Shown: positions 1 to 12,125 of the stretch, in pieces
Layout: each line of letters starts with the position of its first letter
Numbering within the stretch: position 1 is the first letter of the stretch
Assembly: GCA_022606135.1 (NCBI GenBank)
Contig: JABYQN010000001.1
Location: forward strand, 4,854,471-4,918,470
Source of the DNA: Fomes fomentarius
Lineage: Eukaryota; Basidiomycota; Agaricomycetes; Polyporales; Polyporaceae
DNA length: 64,000 nucleotides
Direction of reading: 5' to 3'
Notes under the pieces: generated by a model
What the model saw: the letters and a program-made list of their open reading frames with translations, nothing else
What the model was told of the DNA's origin: nothing
Database searches by the model: none
Program-made: the position numbers and the translations under genes

Positions 1-1435
1 TGACCTCGAACCGCCCGTTCTCGACGTGATCAAGAGAGCCACGAGGGTCAAACTAATCGCGATGTCCGTTGCGGCAATTAGCGCGTTATTCAGGGAGACG
101 TATTTCTAGGAGCAGCCTTAGCATTGCCGGTATTTGTATCTCTACAATGACATTCACCTTCAGACCAGAGAGCGCGGCAACGGAATCGGTGGATACGCTA
201 GGAGTGCGACATAAGTACCGTTGACCCGGGCCAGGTCAAGGGAGGTGGCGAACATCTTTACCACGAGCACTGTCCGGGATGTGATGAACGAAGGACCACC
301 AGATGTTGCAGATGGACTCACTTATGCTAACACCTGGGGGACCGCCATGGCGATGTCAGCGGTGCGGACAAAACGTCGATGTTACATGATCACAATACCC
401 CAACACGCTGCGACCAGGAGCAACTGGTATTATAGCCAATCAGATGAGTTATGATATGGGACCCAGGGGAAAACATACCAAGACTATTGTGACGGCAGTA
501 TATCTACAAACTGCGAGCCACAGATGAGATGCTGTGGCACGACGGCTGGAGTCATACATACGGGCTGATACTCGGAGCACGTAGAACCTACACGGAGAAT
601 CAATGATCCGTTGCTGTGATTCAGGAAAACGACATACAGTTGGACCAGAGCAATAAGGGTAGCCTCAGATGTGCGTGATGTCAGAGTGCTATCCGACTTG
701 CTTGACGTGGACTTACATTCACGGCCGTTTGTCCCTATGACCGTTTGGATCGGAGACGGTGTGAGATGCGCGCTGTGCTCGACTGCAACAATCGACAGCA
801 CTCACGCTTGCTGTCCTGGAATGGTCTATGTAAATATGTGCAGACATAACATCACTATCGGAAAGATGTAGACATACCATGCGATCTTCGATTGACCGAC
901 TAGGTCGTTGTGAGCGTACACCAGATAATGCGCAACTGTGACGATCGTGAGTTAGTATCGTACCACATGTGGACAGCTAACGCAGACGGCTGACCAGTGT
1001 ATGAATACAGCGCCATTTGGAGACAATCCAATGTCCAAACGGCCCCGACCTTGCGGCCATACATGCTGTCAGTGTCAGAACGAAGATGGTGCGGAGGGTG
1101 ATAGATGGAACGCACAGCCGCCTTCAACGTGCACCTGTCCTCGCGCCAATAGTGGCGAAGGTATGAGGCGACCTGACCGGTAGCGACTACGGGAAAGCGG
1201 GTGAGGAGTGGTAGACGGGAGAATGACGGGTCAGATACCTCCAAAGATCCTGGTACGAGGTGGAGAAATTTAGGGTGTTGTGTGAATGAAACAGAGAGAT
1301 ACTCACGTTCCGGTGATACCGAGGCTGCACAGTATGATACCGACACTACAGGAATGAGCTGGAGATGGGAAGAAAAGGCGAGGGAAGGACTTACTTCCAA
1401 CTCAGGTACGTCTCGAGGTCGAAGGGAGCACTCAT
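1..1435 (-). CDS. DUF6534-family multi-pass membrane protein, copy 1 (3' end outside window)
   Basis: Integral membrane protein of the agaricomycete DUF6534 family; molecular function unknown. The ATG lies at 1433-1435 and starts MSAPFDLE. Spliced from GT-AG introns of roughly 50-140 bp, the N-terminal half reads through NVGVILCSLGITGT, then GVATGQVASYF, the acidic EDR loop, AVWTLDCLQMALYSY and HYLVYAHNDL, then ALVQLFYVLRVSAL. That is the family's usual order of hydrophobic segments. The C-terminal half (LINRLIFYTINTGL and VASLNAR in the paralogues) lies left of base 1. In the frame that is open in copy 3, this copy has TAA at 382-384 (complement) and a second TAA just before a donor near 327, so it may be decaying. 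It is a direct duplicate of the 8286-10426 copy. Family call is firm; exon limits and integrity are not. Confidence 0.7.
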
Positions 1436-2090
1436 TGTGAGAGAATTATCGTGAGCAGGAGGGGGAGCGGGACGGGGCGTGCGGCGGGGTGAAAGGATTG
1501 AGGAAGGGAGAATTTATGTGGAGTGAATTGGGTGATCGAGAGCCGGAATTACACCGTGCGCGATCGTGGCGCATCCCGAGGACCATGGCAATTGATTGCA
1601 AATTAAGGGTATCTATCCTATGCATGGTATGATGCGATGCAAATCAGTTGGGCGACCATAGTAATCTTGCAATCGACCAGGAATGAGAGATGGACCAGCA
1701 AGTTGCAATTGAAACCCGCCGCGTTACTCGTTTGTCGCCAGTCAGCGGCGTCTGTCAGTGTTTCGGTATGTATCCTATGCGCTGGTTGAAAGCTATCCAT
1801 ATCTTTCTCCCATCCAGCCTGGATGACCGAGTGAGTGCCAGGTTCTCTCGTTCTCATACTATCTACCAGGTCCATGTAGTACAGTCCGGGCGTGAGTAGA
1901 GATGTTGCAGCGAGTGAGATTGGCTCCCCCACGCATTGGCGCCACCTCCCGGCCCGGAAACCCGCCGGAACTTTCGACAGAAATCGCTTCGGATTTGTTC
2001 GGGCATCCGGCGCTTAGATCTAGAGCGATACTGCGTCTGCCCGGCCTTTATGTTTGAATCTGAATCGCGGATCCGATGCTGGGGATGCTG
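1..2090. repeat. Direct duplication, copy A (partner 8970-11050)
   Basis: Sequence from the left edge to about 2090 is repeated in the same orientation at about 8970-11050. The similarity covers the 5' half of the DUF6534 gene, its upstream region and a GC-rich tail (Cs and Gs around a CCCGCCGGAA core near 1965). Differences are scattered substitutions and small indels, including an 8-bp insertion near 10928 in copy B. The left boundary is outside the window. Confidence 0.85.
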
Positions 2091-2175
2091 GAGGGTCCTG
2101 GAGGCCCCTTCTGAGGGTCTCGTTCCCACGATGTTCTGGAGAATAGCGCTCGGTGGCAAGTCTCCAGAACGTCCG

Positions 2176-3232
2176 GCACGGCGGGCAATCCCCAGATTTC
2201 TATGGAAGAAAAGTCGCAGAAAAGGCGTTGCTAGGTGTCACCTATTCGGCCTTTTTTCAGCGGTTTCTGTACCTTGGAATACGCGACTCATTCAGCGAAT
2301 TATCTTTGGATTTTGAACATTATGTAACACAAACTCTCGGTTTGATAGAAAAGCCGCTGAATATGTATCCTATGGTGCGAGGCGCCTAGTCACCGCTTCA
2401 ATTGTACAACGAACCTCTGCGGCTACCAGAGGCCCAATTTTTGTCAGAATCCTTATCGACTTGACAAATCTACTCCTTTTCATGAGAGGAACCAAACTGT
2501 CAGACCGTTTGTTCAATTTCCAAAGATTGACCGAAATAGAAAATTCTGACATCTCAGCGATTTTGCCACATTCCTTATATGGAATACAGGCGCCTTAACA
2601 AGCGCCAAAGGGTCTCAGCAGAGTCTGTCATGTTCCTTACTACAACTAAAATATGGTTATGAAAGTAGCATGGGAACGTTAAAACACATCTATTGAGCAA
2701 CCTCTGGCCGTCATACAGACAATCTTTCAGAGACTTGTGTAGGCGCCCGAACCTCCCGCCGATTTTGCCACTGCACAGTTTAGGCGGTGACTAGGCGCCC
2801 GGCACCATAGCCTTTGTCTTTTCATTGTCCACAAAAGTTCCCGGTTAGGTTGCCTTTTTGGGACATATTTTGCGGCTATTTTCACGGTCAAATATCGATG
2901 AATACGTGGCCCCTTAGGCGTCACAAAAGGCAAAGCATTGTGCCGTCAGAAAAGGCGTCGAAATGGCGGCAAAAAGGAGACGCGTCGCCCCGCAGAAAAA
3001 AAACACTTGTAATATGTTTCATCCTCTATCCTAGAAAATGCGCACAAGAGTTTGCCTATTCTGCCATGGGAAATTTCCTGAAAAGGATACCTTTTCGTCC
3101 ACAGAAAATGCGTAGAAAATTCTCACAAGAGGATACACGCTCTATGCATTAAAAGAGGCTGAATAGGTGACACCTAGCAACGCCTTTTCTGCGACTTTTC
3201 TTCCATAGAAATCTGGGGATTGCCCGCCGTGC
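2176..3232. mobile_element. Foldback/MITE-like element with about 85-bp terminal inverted repeats
   Basis: The left arm at 2176-2265 (GCACGGCGGGCAATCCCC, continuing through GTCACCTATTC) is matched almost perfectly in reverse complement by the right arm ending at 3232. The element is about 1.06 kb and contains no credible transposase ORF. The interior is AT-richer than its surroundings and holds a second nested inverted repeat. No clear target-site duplication could be read. It sits just beyond the right edge of direct duplication copy A and is absent from copy B. Transposon superfamily not assignable by eye. Confidence 0.75.
2370..2810. repeat. Nested inverted repeat inside the foldback element
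   Basis: A 27-bp arm at 2370-2396 (CTATGGTGC, then GGCGCCTAGTCACCGC) is repeated in inverse orientation at 2784-2810 with two mismatches. The pair bounds a 441-bp segment, so a smaller inverted-repeat element appears to lie inside the larger one. Confidence 0.7.
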
Positions 3233-4069
3233 GGTGCGTTTCGGGGCGGTTATGTCTATCCGTGACAATGGTCACGGCACGTGCTGATTTGTCATACGTT
3301 ACACTACCATGTACAGTAATCGCGGCCACCCAGGAATGTAACTCCTCCTTCTGTCTATGGCCGCGAGTTGTCCTCATATTCACAATTTACTACACGCTGA
3401 AGCGGGGACGAGGGAAGCCATACAAACCAACAGAGCTCTGTTCTACAAGCTGATAGATCGCGGCACCGCCAGAGCGTAGACGCTTCTCGACAGGCACTAT
3501 GAGACGCAGTGCCGCTGAGCGCAGTCCTTCGATGAATACATACTGTCGTCGAGGAAGTCCTTGCAGCGCCCAGAATTGGAGGAGTGTTCGACGATAACAT
3601 CGCATGCACCTGAGCCCGTTCGGGCATCGGACGATGTCTGCAGCAATAGATATTTGACCTATAAGGGTAGTACTCGCATGATGCTAGCTATCGACTGTGT
3701 GGGACTCGGTGCACGTCCGTGTGCGATGCTGTACCGTTCCTAGGACCATTGGTGCAGAAGCAAACGCCCACCCTCATCTCGCACCGGAGTCTGGGGCCAA
3801 TCGACGAACCAGAGGGGTGCCGCTTGCGAATGCCTAATAATGACCGCTATGTTTGGTGTATGGGATGTAGATTATGAACGGTGATACGAACAGTGCAGTG
3901 CTGAATTTTGGACAAGGAGAGAATGCATGACCCGCTGGGTCGTAACATGTCCAGGCCTGCGCTATCGTATGTAAGAATAGACACGCATACAACCACACAA
4001 CGACCGTCATATCGTAGCGTCGCGTTGATGGCAGGCCCGGGCATCCGGGATGCGTCAAGCTGGTGACAT
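3233..4069. other. No gene recognised
   Basis: Only short overlapping ORFs with no recognisable motif, no family similarity and no consistent splice pattern. Probably intergenic or degraded sequence between the foldback element and the membrane-protein remnant to its right. Confidence 0.5.
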
Positions 4070-5535
4070 CTACGCTGTGCAACTGACGAGGGGGTCCATC
4101 AACGACATCCTCGAATGAGCGCCTCTCGAACTGAAGCTCATCTCTGAAGCTCTGAGATCGATGCTGCCATCGGATGGCAGGCTAAATCCGAGATAGACCG
4201 TAGACAGTGGTCGAGAGAGCAAATGAACGAACCGTCGAATGGGGTGCGTACACCATACGGTCGCATGCCAGAGACACCAAGGGAGCCGAACGCAGACGGT
4301 CATGCGCAGTGCGATAGCCTGTGATGTAAAGAGCACCTCAAGGAAAGAAGAAAAGAAGATAAAAGGAGAGGCACTCACGGTGTGTGACGCGATGCCGCTC
4401 AACTTGCCGACCTCGTGCTTGACGAAGGCATAGGGCGCGATGTCGAGCGCGGAGGCGAGAGGGGTGATGAGGGTGACAAGGAAGGAGACGGGCAAGGCGA
4501 GGAGCGTGATGGCGACATACGAGGAGAACGAGAGTAGGAACACGACAAGCGTCGATCGAGCTACTGCGGAGGAGCGAACGATGTGAGAACGAGGGTGACA
4601 GTCGGATGGAGTCGATTGGCTGTGTATTCTCAGCCGTGACTTCAAGGGAGAAGGGGTCGATACGAACACATGAGCAGCTGTACGGAAAAGTGCAGCCAGG
4701 AAGCAGGACGCAAAACGCACAAAACGCTTCGTGGCGCCCTCGAGGCTCTGCTCACCGCACATGAAACAATCAGGAGGCGAAGAGAACATCCCGATGAGGA
4801 TGTCAGGACGTAATCAGCGGGACTACATCGTTACACCAAGCACTTCAATCAATAGCAGAAGGTCGGTGTCGGTCCCGGGAGAAGGTGTCAAATAACCGAC
4901 AAGTGTCGCCCTATGCTGTCACATACGAGGCACTACGCTTGCCAACGACGGAAATCCGTACAGCGGTACTACTCGACAGTCAAGTGTATACGCACCGTCC
5001 ATCACTATGGTTTCTGCGGAAAACGGAGTAAGAGTGCAATGCTGAACAGGCCTAGCCAATGCGAACGCTCGACATCCGTACATGATGTACTGAGGACGAC
5101 AGCCGTGTGACGCATTTCCACTGCGACGCACATATACGTCTTGTGCGCCATCCGACACGCAAACGCTCGCCAGAACCCAAGTCGAAGACGTGAAGGACGA
5201 ACGAGTACAAGAGGCAAGGAAGAGAGAGAAAAGCGGGGCTTACTTCTGAGTTGACGAGCGCACATGATCCCAATATTGACCGCGAACACGCAAATGTAAG
5301 AAGCGCGAGGATAACGTGAGAAAAACTTGTCGGGTGAAGGTGAAAAAAGAGGAAATGGAGAACGATCGCAGGACTGCGGATGGATGGCAACCCAGCCGCT
5401 GTCGACGAAGATAGCGAGCAGGGCCTTGTTTGGGTGAGTATGCCATATAATAGTCGACAGCATATGGACACGAGTGCTGGGTGATGAAAGGATCGAAGAC
5501 TCACCAACAGAAGGTCCACGGAGGACCAAAATCAA
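4070..5535 (-). pseudogene. Possible C-terminal half of a multi-pass membrane protein (remnant)
   Basis: Read on the minus strand, two hydrophobic stretches are separated by intron-like DNA. The first contains NKALLAIFVDSGW, reminiscent of the 'LLVESG' helix of fungal seven-TM-like proteins, then ASYICVFAVNIGIMC. The second contains SFSSYVAITLLALPVSFLV, then SALDIAPYAFVKHEVGKLSGI, resembling the last-helix region that ends in 'GIAF' in such proteins. No matching N-terminal exons could be found upstream (5.5-8 kb). It could be a partial gene or an unrelated hydrophobic ORF. The call rests on composition and weak motif resemblance only. Confidence 0.3.
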
Positions 5536-8060
5536 TCAATCATAAACACCTGTTATCGGGTGGCGAAGACGGCCTGAGCTATAGTGTAGGCAGTGTTCTA
5601 AGTAGTTCGAGTGCGATTCATGTGCGCGATTGCACCTGAGAACGAGGCTGGGTGAGCACTGACAAGGGCCCTTCTCTGCTCGTAGTTGATATATTGGGCT
5701 CCAAGAAGGCGATGAGCTCGAGCTACGTATAGGGTACTGAGGGCCTATGATTCATTCACCTGGTACGAGTCGCGTGGGTCTAAGTCGAGAAGCAGGTAGG
5801 GGAGGGCTTGCGACAAGGAAGACAAAGAAGGGGTTCAAGCTCAAGCTCTCAAGCGTGCATCGGGCTGTCATATCCGACTAAGGACAATTTTCACGCATCA
5901 TCCCGCGCGGCCCGGCCCGGCCCAACTGCCAGGAGTTCGGATGTCCGTCACTTACGCACTCGACTAGGCTCATGTGCAATGCCACACTAGAGAACCATAA
6001 ACGTCTAGACCCTCAGAAGGTGGATGGATGGGCTCAAGGTAAGCATCCGGTCATCGACGTGCGATGTGGCGTTGTTGCGACGTTGTGCTGACCTAGACTT
6101 ATGCTCCTGCAGCCTAATGTTTCAGCGACTGACAATGCTAGTCAACACGACCGCCCGAGGTACAGAATCATCCCCCTGCAACCGCGCCAATGACACGCCT
6201 GAGGTATTTACAGCATGAACCAGCCGTCTCCGACCTTCGACGCGAGTCGGTCGTTCTAGGACACTCATCACGTCAGTAAGTTTTCGATCCCTGTTCTTCC
6301 CATCACTAAGTACCCATGTTTCATATGCCGTCAATCATAAAAAGGTGCATACATTCAAGCAAGGCCCCTTCTTGGTTGATCAGAGGCTGGGTTCCGTCCC
6401 CCAGGTTTGGTCTCGGTCTTCTTGTCCGTCAGCATCACGTGGTCTGCGCCATTTCTCTCTGCACCCTTTCATCCTGTGCCTGTTCACACTGTGGATGATC
6501 TGGCATGTGTCTGTCACACAATATGTGTGTTCCTCTCCTCTCTTTTGTCCACTCTCTCTTCCCTGCTTCTCGCATCCCCGTCACATCCAAGTCTTTGCGG
6601 TGCGTTTCTCTTCCCTTCTCGCAATTGCGGGCTGTCAGATGGGGCGCATCATGTCCCATGGTCCGGAATCGAGGGAATGCAGACGCACGGGTGTTGCCCT
6701 CTCCCCCGTTCCATCAACCGAGGCACGATCAGCCGAAAGTACCTCAGTCATCGAGGCAATCTGCATCTATGCGATCCTTGCAGCATATGTATGCATGTAC
6801 TTGACCCTGGTGATGGTTCGCACCAGGTCCATTCGCGTTGTCCGACACTCGATGAACCAGATCAGCTGGGTCAGACATGGCGTGTACAGACCGTAGACAG
6901 CGTCCTCAGATGAGCTCGCTAGAGTGGGTCGCATACGGTTGAGTTGGCATCAGAGGGCCTGCGCACGATTCCCAGTTGCGCAGCAGAGATGGCACAGGCT
7001 GGGGCGCATATAGTCAGTGTTATACTCTTGTATGTGTCTCCAGTCCTGCTTGCGCCTGATAGACCCAATGGAACATCAAGACCGACACAGTGCCTCTCAG
7101 TCTGTGCTGCGCCATTAAGGTGCATACGTCTCGATTCCAGATATTAGTGTCAGTATATGTGTGGAAACATCATGAAAAGGCTCGTATATGGAAGGTTGCT
7201 ATGGGTTCAGATCACGAAAGTGTTTGTTGACCTGGTAGGTGGATCGTTGCCCAAGTTCTGCAGATAGAGAACGCATTGCGGCGTAGACGTCTGCACCCCT
7301 ATAGGTGCAGATCTCGTAGCAGTCCAAGTCAAGTGTCGTTGATTCAGCCTTGGCGTCGTGTGCCATGAGTGCATCGTAGTTTACGGGAGGCTCCTTGGTT
7401 TGCTCATGTCTTTAGTCTTTAGCCATGGGAGTGAGCTCGAAGATAGGTCAAGATGCAGTCCTGATAGAGACCGTGATGGCGCGATGACGCAGGAGGGATT
7501 ACTCTCCAAGTATGGCAACGGTTGCGCGTGTGTCCTCTCACTCTGTTGTGTTCCACCAACCTTGCATCATACACTGCACACAGATATGTATATATATAGT
7601 ATGTGATGCACCAGGTTCTGAGCGGACGAGAGCGTCTGGGTTGCGTTAACTTCAACATCTTCCTCATCCCTGGTACCGGTAGCTCCGAAGCCTGCCACTG
7701 TGAACATGGCACTGACAACCTGGCACCACCGAATTATGATATCACTACTACATTCTCATATCCATCCATACCACCGAGCGCACAGAATCCACGCCGGAGA
7801 TGGTCAAACACTGTCCCTTGTGATCCTGGGGTGCCGTCATGAAAGACGACGGAAGTACTGATAAGTACACCACGATGATGCGAGTGGCGGGGTGTGAGCA
7901 TAGCGTCGCAGCACGATCTGGTGAGCACGACAATCACAACTTGATGATAGTCGAACATGATGTCTAGAATTTGTACGAGCAGTGGAGAGTACCGGTCAGA
8001 AACTGACGAAGACGGGTATGTGCGTATCGCTGCGGTCCATTAGTAGGCGTGACAGACGAC
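5536..8060. other. No gene supported
   Basis: The longest ORFs here (about 180 codons at 6345-6896 + and its shadows) have no recognisable domain, and no chain of exons with good splice signals could be built. About 7730-8060 lies just 3' of the DUF6534 copy-2 flank. Possibly remnants of the membrane-protein gene to the left. Confidence 0.45.
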
Positions 8061-8285
8061 GATGGTAACTATCTATGAACGTTCACGTTTCTTGGGGATA
8101 CGATCTGCCAGCCGACAGTGGCGTCGAGAAGACGAGTGCCGAAGGTGGTACAGTGGGGCTACGAAGAACTTGACCCTGACCGAGACCGTGGACTGGCGCT
8201 GCATGACGACCTATAGAAAGAGCGCGTCTATAGGGACCTCTAAGGGGAGCGTACACCATGTACTACTACGTCGCACCGCACGCGA

Positions 8286-10426
8286 TTAGTGAGCCGTCTC
8301 GACGGAGGTCTCGATGAACACCGCGGGGGGTCTGACGGGACGGGAGAGAGTTGAATGGTCAGCCTGAGAGCATAGTACTGGTACCAGCAGATCGGAAGAG
8401 GGCAGGTCTAACTCACATGCGCACTGCGCCGCCGCTCGAGTTCTGCATCTCTAAAACGGTGAGGTTCCGATCCCGAGACAAGTTGGTGAGAGTGGAGATG
8501 GTCGTGATGCCTGATGCCCCAGCCATGTGGTTGCGCAGCCCTTCACGCGCGTTCAGACTGGCGACCATGGACACCGTGTACACTGAGGGACGGTGGCGGC
8601 GGTTCAGTCGACTATCGCGGACCAGACGAGGAACGGGCGACTCACGACTGGTGCCGACGTATGACAATATGAGATATATCAGCGTGTCGCCCTTTGTCAG
8701 GTTCTATGCATGGGGGGGATGTCTCAGGAAGGTGTTCGTGAGAGACGGTCGTAGAGAATGACATACCGTTACGATCGCCAGCAGCGCGAGAACGCTGCAC
8801 GTCATGGGATGGTGAGAAAGATTTTAACCATGCAAACGTAGGAACAGTCGCATACCTAGTCAACAGGCCAGTGTTGATGGTGTAGAAGATCAGTCGATTG
8901 ATCAACCGTTTCAACCTGCGCATCGCGAGACTTGAGTTGGGCATCAGGCACGGTCAATGTGAGGCTGTAGACTGACCTCGAACCGCCTGTTCTGGACGTG
9001 ATCAAGAGAGCGACGAGGGTCAAGCTAATCGCGATGTCCGTTACGGCGATTAGTGAGTTAGTCAGGGCGACGTATTTCTAGGAGCAGCCTTAGCATTGCC
9101 GGTATTTGTATCTCTACAATGACATTCACCTTCATATCAGAGAGCGCGGCAACGGAATTTGTCAATATGCTAGGAAGGCGACATTAGTATCGCTGACCCG
9201 GGCCAGATCAAGGGAGGTGGCGAACATCTTTACCACGAGCACTGTCCGGGATGTGATGAATGAAGGACCGCCAGATGTTGCAGATGCACTCACTTATGCT
9301 AACGCCTGGAGGACCACCGTGGCGATGTCAGCGGTGCGGACCAAACGTCGATGTTACATGATCATATTACCCCAACACGCTGCGACCAGGAGCAACTGGT
9401 ATTAGAGCCAATCAGATGGATTTAAAGTGTGTTGTGGGACCCAGGGGGAAACGTACCAAGACTACTGTGACGACAGGATATCTACAAACTGCGAGCCGCA
9501 GATGAGATACTGTGGCACGACGGCTGGAGTCATACGTACGGGCTGATACTCGGAGCACGTAGAACCTGACACGGAGAGGGAATATGAATGATACGTTGAT
9601 GTACTTCAGGAAAACGACATACAATTGGACCAGAGCAATAAGGGTAGCCTCAGATGTGCACGATGTCAGAGTGCTATCCGACTTGCTTGACGTGGTGGAC
9701 TTACATTGACGGCTGTTTGTCCCTATGATCGTTTGGAGAACCGGTGTGAGATGCGCGCTCTGCTCGACTACAACTTTCGACAGCACTCACGCTTGCTGTC
9801 CTGTAATGGTTTAGGTAAAAACGTGACGTGTAGACATAACACCACTGATATAGACATACCATGCGATCTTCGATTGACCGACTAGGTCGTTGTGAGCGTA
9901 CACCAGATAATGCGCCACTGTGACGATGGTGAGTTAGTACCGTACCACACGTGGACAGCTAACGCAGACGGCTGACCAGTGTATGAATACAGCGCCATTT
10001 GGAGACAATCCAATGTCCAGACGGCCCCGACCTTGCGGCCATACATGCGGTCAGTGTGAGAACGAAGACGGTGGGGAGGGTGATAGATGGAACGCACAGC
10101 CGCCTTCAACGTGCACCTGTCCTCGCGCCAATAGTGGCGAAGGTATGAGGCGACCTGACCGGTAGCGACTAGGGGAAAGCGGGTGAGGAGTGATGGACGG
10201 GAGAATGACGAGTCAGATACCTCCAAAGATCCTGGAACGAGGTAAACATATTTGAAGTGCGGTGTGAGTGGAATGGAGAGACACTTACGTTCCGGTGATA
10301 CCGAGGCTGCACAGTATGACACCGACACTACAGGAATGAGCTGCCAGTAGAGATGGGAAGAAAAGGCGAGGGAAGGACTTACTTCCAACTCAAGTACGTC
10401 TCGAGGTCGAAGGGAGCAGCACTCAT
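8286..10426 (-). CDS. DUF6534-family membrane protein, copy 2 (possibly decaying)
   Basis: Full-length duplicate running from ATG at 10424-10426 (MSAAPFDLE, one extra Ala codon against copy 1) to TAA at 8286-8288. The last exon, after an acceptor near 8340, reads PPAVFIETSVETAH. The C-terminal half shows the family signatures: DIAISLTLVALL-like helix, a Leu-Ile-rich segment with RLIFYTINTGL, then SVYTVSMVASLNAREGL. Against copy 3, the frame has TAA at 9354-9356 (complement) where copy 3 has CAA, and GCATAA instead of GCATAC before the donor near 9295. Either these are nonsense changes or the splice pattern differs. Its left neighbour region (8060-8285) matches the 3' flanks of copies 3 and 4, so the duplicated segment extends past the gene. 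Confidence 0.65.
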
Positions 10427-11050
10427 TGTGAGGGAATAGTCGTGAGTAGCTGGATGGGGGGGGGGTGAAAGGATTGAGGAAGGGAGAATTTATGTGGAGT
10501 GAATTGGGTGATCGAGAGCCGGAATTACACCGTGCGCGATAGTGGCGCATCCCGAGGACCATGGCAATTGATTGCAAATTAAGGGTATCCTATGCATGGT
10601 ATGATGCGATGCAAATCAGTCGGACGACCAATAGTGATCCTGCAACCGACCAGGAATGAGAGATGGTCCAGCAAGTTGCAACCCGCCGCGCTCTTCGCCA
10701 GTCAGCGGGGTCTGTTTCGGTAAAGAGACGCTACTATATATATACGCTGGTTGAAAGCCACGATCGCTGTCCTTATCTTTCTTCTATCCAGCGTGGATGA
10801 CTGAGTGAGTGCCAGGTTCTCTCGTCCTCATACTACTTACAAGATCCATGTAGTATGGTCCGGGCGTGAGTAGAGATGTTGCAGCGCGCGAGTGAGATTC
10901 AATTCAAGGAACGGATTGGCGCCTAGGCGTTACCTCCCGGCCCGGAAACCCGCCGGAAGAATCGCTTCGGAGGTTGTTCGGGAATCCGGCGCTTAGAGCG
11001 AGGATCCGTGCTCGATTCTGAAAAGCGACTCGGAGTCGGATGCTGGGGCC
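8970..11050. repeat. Direct duplication, copy B (partner 1-2090)
   Basis: Same-orientation copy of the left edge of the window. It includes the GC-rich terminal segment around 10935-10990 (CCCGCCGGAA core), followed by a shared GATGCTGGGG near 11040 where the similarity ends. The foldback element next to copy A is not present here. Confidence 0.85.
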
Positions 11051-11054
11051 CATC

Positions 11055-12125
11055 CCGTCTGTCGCAGTTCGTTGCATGTCTTTCTTACGAATATGTTAGG
11101 TTCGACACAAATCCCCCACACGGCAAAAGTGCTCGCCCAGACGGCACCGCTCTTCTCTTCCTGCCACCTCGCTCCTTGCCTGCACTGGCTCTCACTGACT
11201 CACTCCTCGATCAACCCTCCCGCACTCTTCGATCTCCACCTCCCTATAGCACGCATTCGACCGTGCTCTCCTCTTAGTCACTCATGGCTCGCGTCTGCTC
11301 CCCTCACTCGATGCAATCCTCGACGCGATGCTCTCTCGCATATCAGTCAGTAGTCTCTCGCAGTCCGTCCTCTGGTCTGCCCGCGCTGTACACAGAGGAC
11401 CTCGGAGAGATTGAGATCGTTCGTTCTTAGATTCGTGTTCCATCTTACTCACGACGTATAAACCTCTTCATTCGCTCTTCAATCGCGAACATGGCTTGTA
11501 TCGCGTCCCCCACCTAACGCTGTTCAACGTTGGTCAATCTTGCTCTCGCGCTCGCCCATGCCGCCTTCAAGGCCTGTCATATGCTGTAGCTACTGTCTAC
11601 CGACCTGTGTCTCCATACTCACCTCGTCGGGTTCAGACGCTGAGGATGACAGCTGTTGCGGAGTGCTAGGTCTGGTACTCAACGGTTTGACGTAAGCTAT
11701 GCATGTAGTCGCTCAGCAGCCCTATCTAACGTCTATGGCGGAGCATTGATGGCCGCACGCTAACTGGCACAATCAGATCCCAACTTTCACTATCTACACT
11801 TTGGACTGTGAGCGTAGTCAGGTCGCGCTCATATGTCCTTCCCCTTCCGCTGCGCCTCACGTTTGCCCACGTCCAACAGTCATTCTTTGTGGCGAAACTA
11901 GTCCGTGTACTGCTCATTAAATCTGAAGGCAGCGACTATGCTGTTGATAGCCCGAGTTGGAGCTATGATGCCCGCTGTCGGGCTCAGGATAGCTCTCAAG
12001 ACGAGTCGTGCTCGCGAATTGAGCCGGCGTGCCGATTTCTGACAGACAGGCACTTGGACAGACATTGACGCTCCTGCCTCCTCACCCTCATAAGCCCCGC
12101 CCAGGCCCTTTCTCTGCCCTCTTCC
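11055..12125. other. Upstream region shared with the other tRNase Z/seven-TM loci
   Basis: No gene supported. Stretches around 11150-11340 and 11730-12120 resemble 31570-31860 and 36640-37740. In those places the same sequence lies between tRNase Z (or its fragment) and the start of the MADLSPP-type seven-TM gene. Here the tRNase Z exons themselves are missing, so this is the flank of a duplicated divergent pair. Confidence 0.55.

Noticed and set aside
6345..6913. Two overlapping ORFs of about 170-180 codons
   Set aside because: Cys/Ser-rich translations of C/T-rich DNA with no domain, start context or exon partners.
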